A DNA stretch of 64,000 nt, taken from contig JAFWNG010000013.1 of NCBI GenBank assembly GCA_017510405.1, positions 336,384-400,383 on the forward strand. Reading direction: 5' to 3'. The notes under the pieces were generated by a model. It was not told the origin of the DNA and made no database searches. It saw nothing but the letters and a program-made list of their open reading frames with translations. Source of the DNA: Solobacterium sp. GTDB lineage: Bacteria > Bacillota_I > Bacilli_A > Erysipelotrichales > Erysipelotrichaceae. Made by a program: the position numbers and the translations under genes. Below, piece by piece: positions 17,930 through 27,766 of the stretch; within the stretch, counting starts at the first letter, position 1; every line of letters starts with the position of its first letter.

Positions 17930-19429
17930 ATGTTAAAGGACGGCAAAATCTTCATCGGCAAAGCCGGTGACAAAGAAATGTATCTTATTCCTTCCCTGAT
18001 GAACCGTCACGGACTGATCGCCGGCGCTTCCGGCACCGGCAAGACAGTTACTGCAAAAGTGATCGTGGAGTCGCTGAGCGAACTCGGCGTTCCGACATTT
18101 ATCGCCGACGTCAAGGGCGACCTGTCCGGTATGATCGTCAGCGGAAACTATGAAACGATCCAAGGACGTCTGGAATCCATGGAAGTCACGGATTTCGAAT
18201 GCAGAAAGTTCCCGGTCCACTTCTTCGACGTCTATCGGGAAAAAGGACACCCGATCCGTTCCATTCTGCAGGATATGGATCCGGTCCTGATCTCGCGTAT
18301 TCTTGATCTGTCTGATGCCCAGCAGGGTGTCATCAATATCGTATTCAAAGCCGCAAAGGACATGGACCTCGATATCATCGATCTGAAGGATCTGCAGGCA
18401 ATGACGACCTATGTCGGCCAGCATGCCTCGGATTTCACTCTGAAATACGGTACGATCTCCAAACAGTCCGTCGGCGCGATCCAGAGAAAGCTTCTGGAAC
18501 TGGAAAACCAGCGCGGCGATCTGCTCTTCGGCATGCCGGCACTGGCGATCGACGATCTGCTGGATACGCAGGGCGGCTGCGGCATCATGAATATCATCGA
18601 ATGTGAGAAGCTGTTCCATCATCCGATGCTGTATTCCACATTCCTGTTATGGCTGCTGGACAAACTGTACAGAGAACTGCCGGAAGTCGGTGATCTGGAG
18701 AAGCCGAAGATCGTCTTCTTCTTCGATGAAGCACATCTGCTCTTCGACAATGCCTCGAAGCAGCTGATGGACAAGATCGAACAGATCATCAAGCTGATCC
18801 GCTCGAAGGGCGTAGGCATCTTCTTCATCACCCAGTCCCCGGCGGACATTCCGAATTCCGTTCTCGGTCAGCTGTCCAACCGCATCCAGCATTCGCTGCG
18901 CGCATATACGCCGACAGAGATCAAAGCCGTGAAACTGGCAGCGGATTCGTTCCGTCAGAATCCGGAGTTCAATACCGCCGAAGTCATCACGAATATGAAG
19001 ACCGGTCAGGCACTGGTCTCCGTCCTGGATGAAGACGGCGCTCCGTGCATCGTTCAGAAGACAAAGATCCTGCCGCCGAAGTCCAGCATGGATATCGCGC
19101 CGGAGATCAGCGTACTGAACTGCATCAATTCCGATTCACTGGCCGGCAAGTACGAGCGTGAGTTCGATCCGGACAGCGCATATGAGGAGATGGACAGGAT
19201 CTACGCGAAAGAAGAAGAGGAGAAAGCTCTCCTCGAAGAAGAAAAGCGCCTTGCCAAGGAACGCGAGGCACAGGAAAAGGAAGAGGCGAAAGAAGCCGCC
19301 CGCAGAGAAAAAGAAGCCAATGCGTGGAAAGACCGGCTGATGAGGAAAGCCAAATCCAAAGCAGAAAACGAGATCCTGAATATTACGGTCCGTTCTGCCA
19401 AGAAGTTCCTGAAAGGACTGCTTAAGTAA
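17930..19429 (+). CDS. HerA-like ATPase, DUF853 family
   Basis: The 499-aa FtsK/HerA-type P-loop ATPase has Walker A GASGTGKTVTAK near residue 36 and Walker B KIVFFFDEAHLLF, followed by GVGIFFITQSPADIPNSV and RIQHSLRAYTP. This matches DUF853 (YjgR-like). The C-terminal 80 residues are a charged Glu/Lys/Arg helix, probably a coiled coil. The cellular function of the family is not established. It follows the galactokinase gene by 10 bases with GGAGACG as a weak ribosome binding site. Confidence 0.85.
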   Translation: MLKDGKIFIGKAGDKEMYLIPSLMNRHGLIAGASGTGKTVTAKVIVESLSELGVPTFIADVKGDLSGMIVSGNYETIQGRLESMEVTDFECRKFPVHFFDVYREKGHPIRSILQDMDPVLISRILDLSDAQQGVINIVFKAAKDMDLDIIDLKDLQAMTTYVGQHASDFTLKYGTISKQSVGAIQRKLLELENQRGDLLFGMPALAIDDLLDTQGGCGIMNIIECEKLFHHPMLYSTFLLWLLDKLYRELPEVGDLEKPKIVFFFDEAHLLFDNASKQLMDKIEQIIKLIRSKGVGIFFITQSPADIPNSVLGQLSNRIQHSLRAYTPTEIKAVKLAADSFRQNPEFNTAEVITNMKTGQALVSVLDEDGAPCIVQKTKILPPKSSMDIAPEISVLNCINSDSLAGKYEREFDPDSAYEEMDRIYAKEEEEKALLEEEKRLAKEREAQEKEEAKEAARREKEANAWKDRLMRKAKSKAENEILNITVRSAKKFLKGLLK

Positions 19430-19438
19430 AATCATCTG

Positions 19439-19460
19439 AAAAAAGGCATCTGCCTTTTTT
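19439..19460 (+). terminator. Intrinsic terminator after the recG-rnc-galK-ATPase run
   Basis: AAAAAAGGC / GCCTTTTTT with loop ATCT; the right arm itself provides the T run. Confidence 0.85.
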
Positions 19461-19484
19461 CATTCGAAACGGGAAGGAGAGTTT

Positions 19485-22400
19485 ATGGAGTTAAAAGATC
19501 TGCCCTGTCTGAGCGACGGGGAAAAAGAACAGCTGGAAAAGTGTTCCCTGACGGGTGTCCGCTTTTATGCGGCAGACTGCCGGGTGGAAATGGATCTGCA
19601 CAGTCCCGAAACACTTCCCTATACACTGTATACATCGCTCCGGGAAGGCGTAGAGGAGACTCTCGGAATTCCGTGCCGGATCCATGTGAAAGCGGAACAG
19701 TCCGATGTGTCTCAGCAGACCATCCAGGATTATATCGAAGAGATCTGCCGGCAGGATACTTCCTTTCTGCCGTACCATGATGTGATCTTTACGGTCGATC
19801 CGGAAGCCCGCTGTCTGGGATTCCTCTTTGAAAAAGAAGAGGACTGCCGCCGGGCGGAAGACCTGGAAGGAGACCTCGCCGAAGCCCTTGGCGATCTCGG
19901 CATCGTCGGCTACGGCATCCGGTGCCAGCATACCGTCGTACAGCCGACCGAAGTGGAGACAGTCGTCATGGACTCCGTTCCGGAAACGACAGATAACAGC
20001 CCCCGGAAGAAACGCCGCAAGAACAATTACCGTGTGCGGGTGCAGGATTATACCCAGATCAAACTGGAAGACGTACAGTTCCCGGTCACAGACGTACAGT
20101 TCACCGGCGATGTATTCAAAGAAGAGATCACCGAGACAAAGGTCGGCCGCCACATACAGAGTCTTTCTGTCTTTGACGGTACGGACGGCATCACGGTCAA
20201 GCGTTTTGAAGGACGAAACTGGTCGATTGATGATTTTAAAGAAGTCGGTCCCGGCGACCGCGTCCGGTTCTTCGGAAGCATTGAAAACGACAACTTTCTG
20301 CATGAGCTGGTATTCATTCCCAGCTATCTTGAAAAACAGGAAAAACAGACGGTCAAGGATACGGCCGACGAAAAGCGGATCGAGTTCCATGTGCATTCCG
20401 GCATGTCGGAAATGGACGGCGTATGCGCTGCGGCGGATATCGTCAAATACTGCTGGGATATCGGCCATGAGGGATTCGTATTATGCGACCATGGGGATGT
20501 GCAGGCATTCGTCAAGGCATACAACCAGGTACAGTCTCTGAAGTCCAAGGACAAGTCCAGAGAGTTCAAAGTCGGTCTCGGGTGCGAAATGAACATGGCA
20601 AACGATCATCTGCTGATCGTGCGGAACAGTGTGGATGAACCGATCGACACAGCGGAATATATCTGCTTCGACCTTGAGACGACCGGTCTTTCCTGCTATT
20701 TCGACCATATTATCGAGTTCGGCGCTGTCCGCATCAAAAACCAGACGGTGACTGACCGCCTGCAGATGTTTATCAAGCCGCCGGTGCCCATCCCGCCGTT
20801 TATCGTATCCAAGACCAATATCACAAACGATATGGTCCGCCGGGCAAAGACGTTTGAAGAAGCCGTGGATGAGATCCTCGAATGGATCGGAGACGGCATC
20901 CTGGTCGCCCATAACGCTACATTTGACTACAACTTCCTGAACGAAGAACTGCGGCGTCTCGGAAGAGAACCGCTGCACAATACGGTGATCGATACTCTGG
21001 ATATGTCCAGGGCGATCCTGCGGGAGAGAAGGGCATACCGTCTGGGCAACATCTCCCGTCACTACCGCATTCCCTACGACGAGGAAGTGGCGCACCGTGC
21101 CGACTACGATGCCGAAGCGCTCGCCGGCGTGTTCATGTGCCTGCTCGCCGACTCGAGAAAGATGTTCGGCTGTGAAAGTGTTGCCGATCTGCAGACAAAG
21201 CTGGAAAGCGATATGGACTTCGCCAAAGTGCGCAGAAGCCATGTGTGCGTGATCATCAAAGACCAGAAAGGCGTCAAGGAACTGTACCGTCTGGTCACCG
21301 AATCCAATACGAAAACACTTGCCATCATGGGCAAATCCAATACGAAAGAAGGCTCCGAGGGGATCGTGGAACCGCGTATCCTGCGCAGCCGTCTGAACGA
21401 ATCCCGCGAACATCTTCTTCTCGGTTCCGCCTGTCTGAACGGCGAAGTGTTCGAACTTGCCTGCAACGGATGCGATCATGATCTGGAAGAGGCAATGAAG
21501 TTCTATGACTACATCGAACTCCAGCCGCTTTCCAACTATTCGATCTCGATCGCGACCGGCGCCATCCCCGGCGTCACGCGGCTGAAAGAAGTACAGAAGC
21601 GTATCATTGCCATGGCGGAAAAACTCGGCAAACCGGTCATCGCCGACAGTGATGCGCATTACTGCACGAAAGAGCAGAAAATATTCCGGGACATCTTTAT
21701 CGCTTCCCAAGGCGTCGGCGGCGTCATTCATCCGCTGTATATCCGGGATGAAGCGCTGCGTCTGCGCACGAAGAATCCCGATCAGCATATCCGCATGACC
21801 GAAGAGATGATCCGGGAATTCGGCTGGCTCAATGACACCGACCTGATCCGCCGCATCGTGATCGAGAACCCGAAAAAGCTCTTTGATATGATCGAAGAGG
21901 TGCGGCCGGTCCCGAAGGGAACATTCCCGCCGACGATCGAAGGTTCGGACGAAAAACTGCGTCAGATCTGTTACGATACGGCGAATAAGACCTATGCGTT
22001 TGAAGGCAAGGTCCCGGACAATGTAATGGAACGTCTGAATACCGAGCTGGACAATATCATCCGCAACGGCTTCGGCGTGCACTATTACATTGCCCATCTG
22101 CTGGTCAAGAAATCCAACGAAGACGGCTACGTCGTCGGCTCCCGTGGATCGGTAGGATCGTCCTTTACCGCCACGATGACCGGCATCACCGAAGTCAATC
22201 CGCTGCCGCCGCATTACCTGTGTCCGAAGTGTCACTACAGTGAGTGGAAGGATCCTGCGGAAGTGCTTTCCGGCTATGACCTGCCGGATAAGATCTGTCC
22301 GCACTGCGGGGCAGTCATGAAGGGCAACGGACACAATATTCCGTTCCAGACATTCCTCGGCTTCAACGCAGACAAGACACCGGATATCGATCTGAACTTC

Positions 22401-23828
22401 TCCGGCGAATACCAGGCCAACGCGCATGCGTTCATCAAGGAAGTCTTCGGTCCCAAGAATGCGTTCCGTGCCGGTACGATCTCAAACGTACAGGAAAAGA
22501 CAGCCTTCGGCTACATCCTCGGCTACTGCGAAAAGATGCATAGACCGGAGATGCGGCAGGCGATGAAAGATTATCTTGCCAGCGGCTGCCAGTATACAAA
22601 GCGGACGACCGGCCAGCATCCGGGCGGAATCATCATCATTCCGACGGAATATGAGGCGGCAGACTTTACGCCGATCCAATACCCGGCCAACGATCCGAAA
22701 TCCGAGTGGATGACGACCCATTACGACTTCCATGACATCCATGACAATGTTCTGAAATTCGATATTCTCGGCCATGTCGATCCGACGGCAATGCGTCTGA
22801 TGACAAGCATATCCAAAATGAATCCGCTGGATATCCCGATGAACGATCCGGAGACCATGAGCGTCTTCTACAGCGACGATGCGCTGCGGGCGGATCCCCG
22901 CATCTACAAGCGGGAGACCGGCGCGCTCGGTCTGCCGGAATTCGGTACGGCAAATACCCGGAAAACTCTGGAACAGACCCGACCACATACATTCAGCGAT
23001 CTTGTCATCATTTCCGGTCTTTCCCACGGTACCGATGTCTGGGCCGGCAATGCCCAGGAACTGATCAAGCAGGGAATGCCGCTGCAGGAAGTCATCGGAT
23101 GCCGTGACGATATCATGACGTATCTTCTCAACAAGAAGCTGGAACCGCTTGACGCGTTCAAGATCATGGAAGATGTCCGTAAGGGCAGAGGCCTGCGCGA
23201 GGATCAGGAAAAGGTCATGCGGGAACATGATGTACCGGACTGGTATATCAACTCCTGCAAGAAGATCAAATACATGTTCCCGAAGGCACATGCCGTCGCC
23301 TACGTTATGATGGCGGTGCGCATCGCCTGGTACAAAGTGCACGAACCGACGACGTTCTATATCCAGGTCCTGTCGCTGCGCTGCGATCAGTACGATCTGC
23401 CGGTCATGATGAAGGGCATCGAAGCCATACGGGAACGCATGGACGATATCAACACCAGACTGCGCACCCGGGACAAGGTCAATCCGGTCACGCCGAAAGA
23501 AGAAGCACTGGTCGATACGCTGGAGATCTGCGAGGAACTCTATGCCAGAGGATACCGGATCGGAAATATCTCCATGAAGAAATCCCTGGCGACGACATTC
23601 CGCGTCGACCCGGACGATCCGAAATGCTTCATTCCGCCGTTCGTTGTACTGGAAGGTCTCGGCGCCGGCGTTGCACGCTCGGTGGAAAAAGCCCGTGACG
23701 AACAGGAATTCATTTCCAAACAGGACATTCTGAAACGTACGCAGCTCTCGCAGACAGCGATCAAGAAACTGGAAAAACTCGGCTGTCTGGAAGGAATGCA
23801 GGAAACGAACCAGATGAGTCTGTTCTGA
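19485..23828 (+). CDS. polC: DNA polymerase III alpha subunit, PolC type
   Basis: Replicative polymerase of low-G+C Gram-positives, with built-in proofreading. The 1447-aa protein has an N-terminal region and OB fold, a PHP domain starting FHVHSGMSEMDG (about residue 301) that is split by the exonuclease domain (CFDLETTGLSCYFDHIIEFG, about residue 392), a zinc site CPKCHYSEW...CPHCG (about 912-945), the polymerase acidic motif PDIDLNFSGEYQ (about 965), and the C-terminal MSLF tail that binds the clamp. AAGGAGAG precedes the ATG. It is complete. Confidence 0.98.
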   Translation: MELKDLPCLSDGEKEQLEKCSLTGVRFYAADCRVEMDLHSPETLPYTLYTSLREGVEETLGIPCRIHVKAEQSDVSQQTIQDYIEEICRQDTSFLPYHDVIFTVDPEARCLGFLFEKEEDCRRAEDLEGDLAEALGDLGIVGYGIRCQHTVVQPTEVETVVMDSVPETTDNSPRKKRRKNNYRVRVQDYTQIKLEDVQFPVTDVQFTGDVFKEEITETKVGRHIQSLSVFDGTDGITVKRFEGRNWSIDDFKEVGPGDRVRFFGSIENDNFLHELVFIPSYLEKQEKQTVKDTADEKRIEFHVHSGMSEMDGVCAAADIVKYCWDIGHEGFVLCDHGDVQAFVKAYNQVQSLKSKDKSREFKVGLGCEMNMANDHLLIVRNSVDEPIDTAEYICFDLETTGLSCYFDHIIEFGAVRIKNQTVTDRLQMFIKPPVPIPPFIVSKTNITNDMVRRAKTFEEAVDEILEWIGDGILVAHNATFDYNFLNEELRRLGREPLHNTVIDTLDMSRAILRERRAYRLGNISRHYRIPYDEEVAHRADYDAEALAGVFMCLLADSRKMFGCESVADLQTKLESDMDFAKVRRSHVCVIIKDQKGVKELYRLVTESNTKTLAIMGKSNTKEGSEGIVEPRILRSRLNESREHLLLGSACLNGEVFELACNGCDHDLEEAMKFYDYIELQPLSNYSISIATGAIPGVTRLKEVQKRIIAMAEKLGKPVIADSDAHYCTKEQKIFRDIFIASQGVGGVIHPLYIRDEALRLRTKNPDQHIRMTEEMIREFGWLNDTDLIRRIVIENPKKLFDMIEEVRPVPKGTFPPTIEGSDEKLRQICYDTANKTYAFEGKVPDNVMERLNTELDNIIRNGFGVHYYIAHLLVKKSNEDGYVVGSRGSVGSSFTATMTGITEVNPLPPHYLCPKCHYSEWKDPAEVLSGYDLPDKICPHCGAVMKGNGHNIPFQTFLGFNADKTPDIDLNFSGEYQANAHAFIKEVFGPKNAFRAGTISNVQEKTAFGYILGYCEKMHRPEMRQAMKDYLASGCQYTKRTTGQHPGGIIIIPTEYEAADFTPIQYPANDPKSEWMTTHYDFHDIHDNVLKFDILGHVDPTAMRLMTSISKMNPLDIPMNDPETMSVFYSDDALRADPRIYKRETGALGLPEFGTANTRKTLEQTRPHTFSDLVIISGLSHGTDVWAGNAQELIKQGMPLQEVIGCRDDIMTYLLNKKLEPLDAFKIMEDVRKGRGLREDQEKVMREHDVPDWYINSCKKIKYMFPKAHAVAYVMMAVRIAWYKVHEPTTFYIQVLSLRCDQYDLPVMMKGIEAIRERMDDINTRLRTRDKVNPVTPKEEALVDTLEICEELYARGYRIGNISMKKSLATTFRVDPDDPKCFIPPFVVLEGLGAGVARSVEKARDEQEFISKQDILKRTQLSQTAIKKLEKLGCLEGMQETNQMSLF

Positions 23829-23858
23829 TTGACAAATTCCCTGTACGGGGAGTATAAA
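23829..23858 (+). promoter_or_regulatory. Promoter of thrS
   Basis: A perfect TTGACA (23829-23834) starts at the base after the polC stop; an 18-bp spacer and TATAAA (23853-23858) follow. It drives the T-box leader. Confidence 0.8.
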
Positions 23859-23894
23859 TATTCATGTAAATGCGTTTATGCAGGACACGGTCAT

Positions 23895-24088
23895 TTTCAG
23901 GCTGATGAAGAGAGGATACCGGATGGTGCAAGGTATCTGAGGCGGGATCTGATTACTACCTGTTCAGCAGTTCCGTAATGGGATACCGCAGCTCTGCGTT
24001 ACAGAGAAACAAGCGTCTGCAGAAGCATTCTGCAGGAAGTAAGGTGGTACCGCGCATACAGCGTCCTTTCATACAGGGACGCTTTTTT
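23895..24088 (+). promoter_or_regulatory. T-box riboswitch controlling thrS
   Basis: Transcription is allowed only when uncharged tRNA-Thr binds. The canonical T-box sequence AGGTGGTACCGCG is at 24042-24054. Stem I closes with GCTGA (23901) and TCAGC (23964), and its distal hairpin is GATACC ... GGTATC around the GGTGCAA segment. The specifier region holds adjacent Thr codons ACT-ACC at 23955-23960. ACT followed by A fits the usual purine rule best, and either reading means threonine. The competing terminator is AGCGTCC ... GGACGCT with T6 at 24060-24088. It is directly followed by thrS. Confidence 0.95.
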
Positions 24089-24105
24089 ATGGGAGGAAAA
24101 ACAAT

Positions 24106-25857
24106 ATGCGAAACTTCAAAGAAGATGCTGCACTGAACACGCTGAATCACAGCTGTGCGCATCTGATGGCCCAGGCCGTCAAACATCTGTACCCGAATGC
24201 AAAATTCTGGGTCGGACCGGTCGTAGAGGAAGGATTCTACTACGATATCGATCTCGGTGATGCAGTCATCCGCGATGAAGATCTGCCGAAGATCGAAAAA
24301 GAAATGAAAAAATGCGCAAAAGCCGACAAGCGCATCGTCCGTCAGGAGATCACCCGCGAAGAAGCTCTGCAGCAGTTCGCAGATGATCTGTATAAAGTGG
24401 ATCTGATCGAGCGCATGCCGGAAGGCACGAATATCTCCATGTATACCCAGGGCGACTTTACGGATCTCTGCCGCGGTCCCCATGTCAGCAGCACAAAAGA
24501 ATGCCGCAACTTCAAGCTTCTGAAACATTCCGGCGCATACTGGAAAGGCGATAAGAACAACAAAGTCCTGCAGCGTATCTACGGTGTCTGTCTGCCGACG
24601 GCAGAAGAACTGGAAGATCACCTGAATGATCTCGAAGACGCAAAGCAGCGCGATCACCGCAAGCTCGGCAAAGATCTGTCCGTATTCATGTTCTCCGAGA
24701 CGGTCGGAAGCGGTCTGCCGATGTGGCTGCCGAACGGCTTCACGATCCGCCGCATTCTTTCCGACTACATCATGGATAAGGAACTTGCCCAGGGCTACGT
24801 GCATGTCATGACGCCAAGCGTCGTCAGCACAAAGCTCTACAAGATCTCCGGTCACCTTGCTCACTACAAGGATGACATGTTCCCGATCATGGAACGTGAT
24901 GGTGATGAATACTGCCTGCGTCCGATGAACTGCCCGGAACACATGATCATGTACAAGAGCACGCTGCATTCCTACAGAGATCTGCCGATCCGCATTGCCG
25001 AGATCGCGAATGATTTCCGCTTCGAAGCAGGCGGCGCACTGACCGGTATTGAACGTTCCCGCGCATTCACGCAGAACGACTCCCATATCTTCTGTACACC
25101 GGAACAGATCGCTCAGGAGATCAAGAATGTTACAAAGCTCATCCTTGATGTCTACGGCGACTTCGGATTTGAGAACTATTCCTTCCGTCTCTCTCTGCGC
25201 GACAAGGAGAATACGGAGAAGTATTTCGGAAATGACGCACTCTGGGAAAAGAGCGAAGCCGAACTGCGTGAAGTTCTGAAGGAAATGAACGTTCCTTACT
25301 ACGAGGCAGAAGGGGAAGCTGCTTTCTACGGACCGAAGATCGATGTCCAGGTACGCAGTGCTCTCGGACATGACGTCACACTGTCCACGATCCAGCTTGA
25401 CTACCAGCTGCCGGAACGCTTCGAACTCGAATATGTTGATCATACCGGCGCAAAGGTTCGTCCGGTCGTCATCCACAGAGCGATCCTCGGATCCCTTGAC
25501 CGTTTCGTCGCATTCCTTCTGGAAGAGACAAAGGGTGCTCTGCCGCTGTGGCTGTCCCCGCGTCAGGTCGTTGTCATTCCGGTCTCGCCGGAAGCGCACA
25601 GCGAATACGGCGAGAAGGTCGTCGCTGAGCTGAAAAAACACGGTGTCCGCGCTGAACTGGACAACCGCAACGAGAAACTCGGCTACCGCATCCGTGAAGC
25701 ACAGACGCATAAGATCCCGGTTGAGATCGTCGTCGGTGACGGTGAGATCGCCGAAACAGCTGTCACTGTACGCCGCTACGGAAAGAAAGAAGCTGCCAAG
25801 AGCACTCTGGCAGACTTCATCAACGATATTCTCGACGAGATCGCAGAACGCCGCTGA
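24106..25857 (+). CDS. thrS: Threonyl-tRNA synthetase lacking the TGS domain
   Basis: Charges tRNA-Thr. The 583-aa protein begins at the editing domain: HSCAHLMAQAVKHLYPNAKFWVGPVVEEGFYYD (the HxxxH site is intact here). A class II catalytic core (MNCPEHMIMYKS, RIAEIANDFRFEAGGAL, FYGPKIDVQV) and an anticodon-binding domain follow. The roughly 60-residue N-terminal TGS domain of typical ThrRS is absent. The ATG has GGGAGGAAAA directly upstream and follows the T-box terminator by only 17 bases, so no upstream extension is possible. It is regulated by the T-box. Confidence 0.95.
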   Translation: MRNFKEDAALNTLNHSCAHLMAQAVKHLYPNAKFWVGPVVEEGFYYDIDLGDAVIRDEDLPKIEKEMKKCAKADKRIVRQEITREEALQQFADDLYKVDLIERMPEGTNISMYTQGDFTDLCRGPHVSSTKECRNFKLLKHSGAYWKGDKNNKVLQRIYGVCLPTAEELEDHLNDLEDAKQRDHRKLGKDLSVFMFSETVGSGLPMWLPNGFTIRRILSDYIMDKELAQGYVHVMTPSVVSTKLYKISGHLAHYKDDMFPIMERDGDEYCLRPMNCPEHMIMYKSTLHSYRDLPIRIAEIANDFRFEAGGALTGIERSRAFTQNDSHIFCTPEQIAQEIKNVTKLILDVYGDFGFENYSFRLSLRDKENTEKYFGNDALWEKSEAELREVLKEMNVPYYEAEGEAAFYGPKIDVQVRSALGHDVTLSTIQLDYQLPERFELEYVDHTGAKVRPVVIHRAILGSLDRFVAFLLEETKGALPLWLSPRQVVVIPVSPEAHSEYGEKVVAELKKHGVRAELDNRNEKLGYRIREAQTHKIPVEIVVGDGEIAETAVTVRRYGKKEAAKSTLADFINDILDEIAERR

Positions 25858-25885
25858 TCGTTTCGAGAACTGAACACACTGCAGT

Positions 25886-25928
25886 GAACCGCCTGAGACC
25901 GGACCATCCGGCAGGGCGGTTCTTTTTT
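25886..25928 (+). terminator. Intrinsic terminator after thrS
   Basis: GAACCGCC / GGCGGTTC stem with an internal hairpin (CCGGACCATCCGG) and T6. Confidence 0.8.
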
Positions 25929-25933
25929 GATAA

Positions 25934-25966
25934 ACAAAAAAAGGGACAGCTGTTATAACTGTCCCT
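25934..25966 (-). terminator. Intrinsic terminator after proS
   Basis: On the minus strand AGGGACAG / CTGTCCCT around a 9-base loop is followed by seven T. It lies just past the proS stop. Confidence 0.88.
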
Positions 25967-25981
25967 AAACAGATGTGATAA

Positions 25982-27667
25982 TCAGCCGAGGAATTCGCGT
26001 ACTTTTGCGACTGCTTCCTCAACCGGTATCTCAACAGATTCACCGGTGCGCGGCTTGAACTCAACGATACCGTCCGCTGCTTTGCGTCCTACCGTGATGC
26101 GGCAGGGGATACCGATCAGTTCCATATCCTTGAACTTGACGCCCGGACGCGCGTCACGGTCATCCAGCAGTACATCGATGCCGGCTGCTTCCAGTGCATC
26201 GTGGATCTGATTGCCGAGGGCGACCTGGTTTTCATCTTTCATTGCGACCGGCACGACTGCGACCTGGTACGGAGCGAGGTGCTTCGGCCAGTTGATGCCG
26301 TTTTCATCGGCGTTCTGTTCGACAAGCGCGCCCATTGCACGGGCCGGTCCGATGCCGTAGCTTCCCATCCAGACATACTGGAGCTTGTTGGAGGCATCCA
26401 GATACTGCAGGTCGAGCGCCTTGGAATACTTCGTGCCGAGCTTGAATGTATTGCCGACTTCGATGCCGTGAGCGAACTTGATCTTTCCGCCGCAGCACGG
26501 ACATGTGTCGCCTTCCTGGATATTGCGCAGATCACCGCACATATCCACTTTGAAGTCTTCGGTATTTACATGGATATAGTGATATCCGGTCCTGTTCGCA
26601 CCGGTAATGAAGTTATGCATGTGCATGACTTCGTCATCTGCCACAAGACGGCATCCGATCCCGACCGGGCCGGCAAAACCGACTTCGGCATTGGTTACCT
26701 TTACAACAGTCTCCGGTTCTGCCAGTTCCACTTCGTTGGCATTGAACATCTTTCTGAGCTTCGTCTCATTCACGTCGCGGTCGCCGCGCACCATGACTGC
26801 GACCGGCTCGCCGTCTACGTCATAGATCAGTGTTTTAACGAACTTCTTAACATCTTCCTTAAGATACTCGGTCACTTCCTCGATCGTGCGGGAATGCGGC
26901 GTCTCGACCAGTTCATACGGGAGATGCGCTTCTTCCGGAGCGATCTCACTGATGCACGCAGCAACTTCGATATTGGAAGCGAGGTCGCAGCTGTCGCAGA
27001 GCACCAGGATGTCTTCGCCCATCGGTGCGATCGCCTGGAATTCTTCGGACAGCAGTCCGCCCATGACGCCGGTATCGGCACGTACGATCTTATATTCCAG
27101 ATTCAGGCGGTCCATGATGTTCTTGTAGGCATTGAACTGCTTGGCATATGCTTCGTTCAGACCTTCTTCATCTTTATCGAATGTATAGGAGTCCTTCATG
27201 ATGAACTCACGCACGCGGATCAGTCCGTAGCGCGGACGCGGCTCATCACGGAACTTTGTCTCGAACTGGTACAGTGAGAAGGGCATGTCCTTATAGGAAC
27301 GGATCTGCATCTTTGCGGCGATGGCAAAGAGTTCTTCATGCGTCGGACCGAGAACATAGTTCTGACCCTTGCGGTCCTTCAGGGCAAACATGCTGTTTCC
27401 GAAGCCGGCTCTGCGGCCGCTGGCAATATATACATCCTCCGGGATCAGGGCAGGCATGCGCAGTTCCTGACATCCTGTCTTGTTCATCTCATCTCGGATA
27501 ATATCCATGATCTTATCCATGACGCGCCAGCCGAGCGGCAGCATCATATAGACGCCGGCAGACGTCTTTTTGATGTATCCGGCACGGACAAGCAGATTTG
27601 AACTCAGTGAATCTTCGTCTTTCACATTCTCACGAAGTGTAAAAAAATAGCTGTTGTTAAGTTTCAT
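25982..27667 (-). CDS. proS: Prolyl-tRNA synthetase, bacterial type with editing domain
   Basis: Charges tRNA-Pro and clears mischarged Ala-tRNA-Pro. The 561-aa class II enzyme has motif 1/2 regions MLPLGWRVMDKI and ETKFRDEPRPRYGLIRVREFIMKD. A YbaK-like INS editing domain is inserted (about residues 225-400; AEVGFAGPVGIG, and a CxxC pair around GDTCPCCGG). VWMGSYGIGPARAMGAL and a C-terminal anticodon-binding domain follow. It is alone on its strand, between thrS and guaB. No T-box was recognised in the roughly 100 bases upstream. Confidence 0.95.
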   Translation of the reverse strand: MKLNNSYFFTLRENVKDEDSLSSNLLVRAGYIKKTSAGVYMMLPLGWRVMDKIMDIIRDEMNKTGCQELRMPALIPEDVYIASGRRAGFGNSMFALKDRKGQNYVLGPTHEELFAIAAKMQIRSYKDMPFSLYQFETKFRDEPRPRYGLIRVREFIMKDSYTFDKDEEGLNEAYAKQFNAYKNIMDRLNLEYKIVRADTGVMGGLLSEEFQAIAPMGEDILVLCDSCDLASNIEVAACISEIAPEEAHLPYELVETPHSRTIEEVTEYLKEDVKKFVKTLIYDVDGEPVAVMVRGDRDVNETKLRKMFNANEVELAEPETVVKVTNAEVGFAGPVGIGCRLVADDEVMHMHNFITGANRTGYHYIHVNTEDFKVDMCGDLRNIQEGDTCPCCGGKIKFAHGIEVGNTFKLGTKYSKALDLQYLDASNKLQYVWMGSYGIGPARAMGALVEQNADENGINWPKHLAPYQVAVVPVAMKDENQVALGNQIHDALEAAGIDVLLDDRDARPGVKFKDMELIGIPCRITVGRKAADGIVEFKPRTGESVEIPVEEAVAKVREFLG

Positions 27668-27708
27668 ATCGTTATCCTCTAACCCCGCAAGTATATCATA
27701 TCTGACAC

Positions 27709-27737
27709 TTTACTTTAATATTTTTTGTACTTATAAT
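27709..27737 (+). promoter_or_regulatory. Promoter of the IMP dehydrogenase gene
   Basis: TTTACT (27709-27714), a 17-bp spacer and a perfect TATAAT (27732-27737), followed by AGGGAGGAG before the ATG at 27767. Confidence 0.75.
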
Positions 27738-27766
27738 ATGAACAATTATGAGGGAGGAGCACGCTT

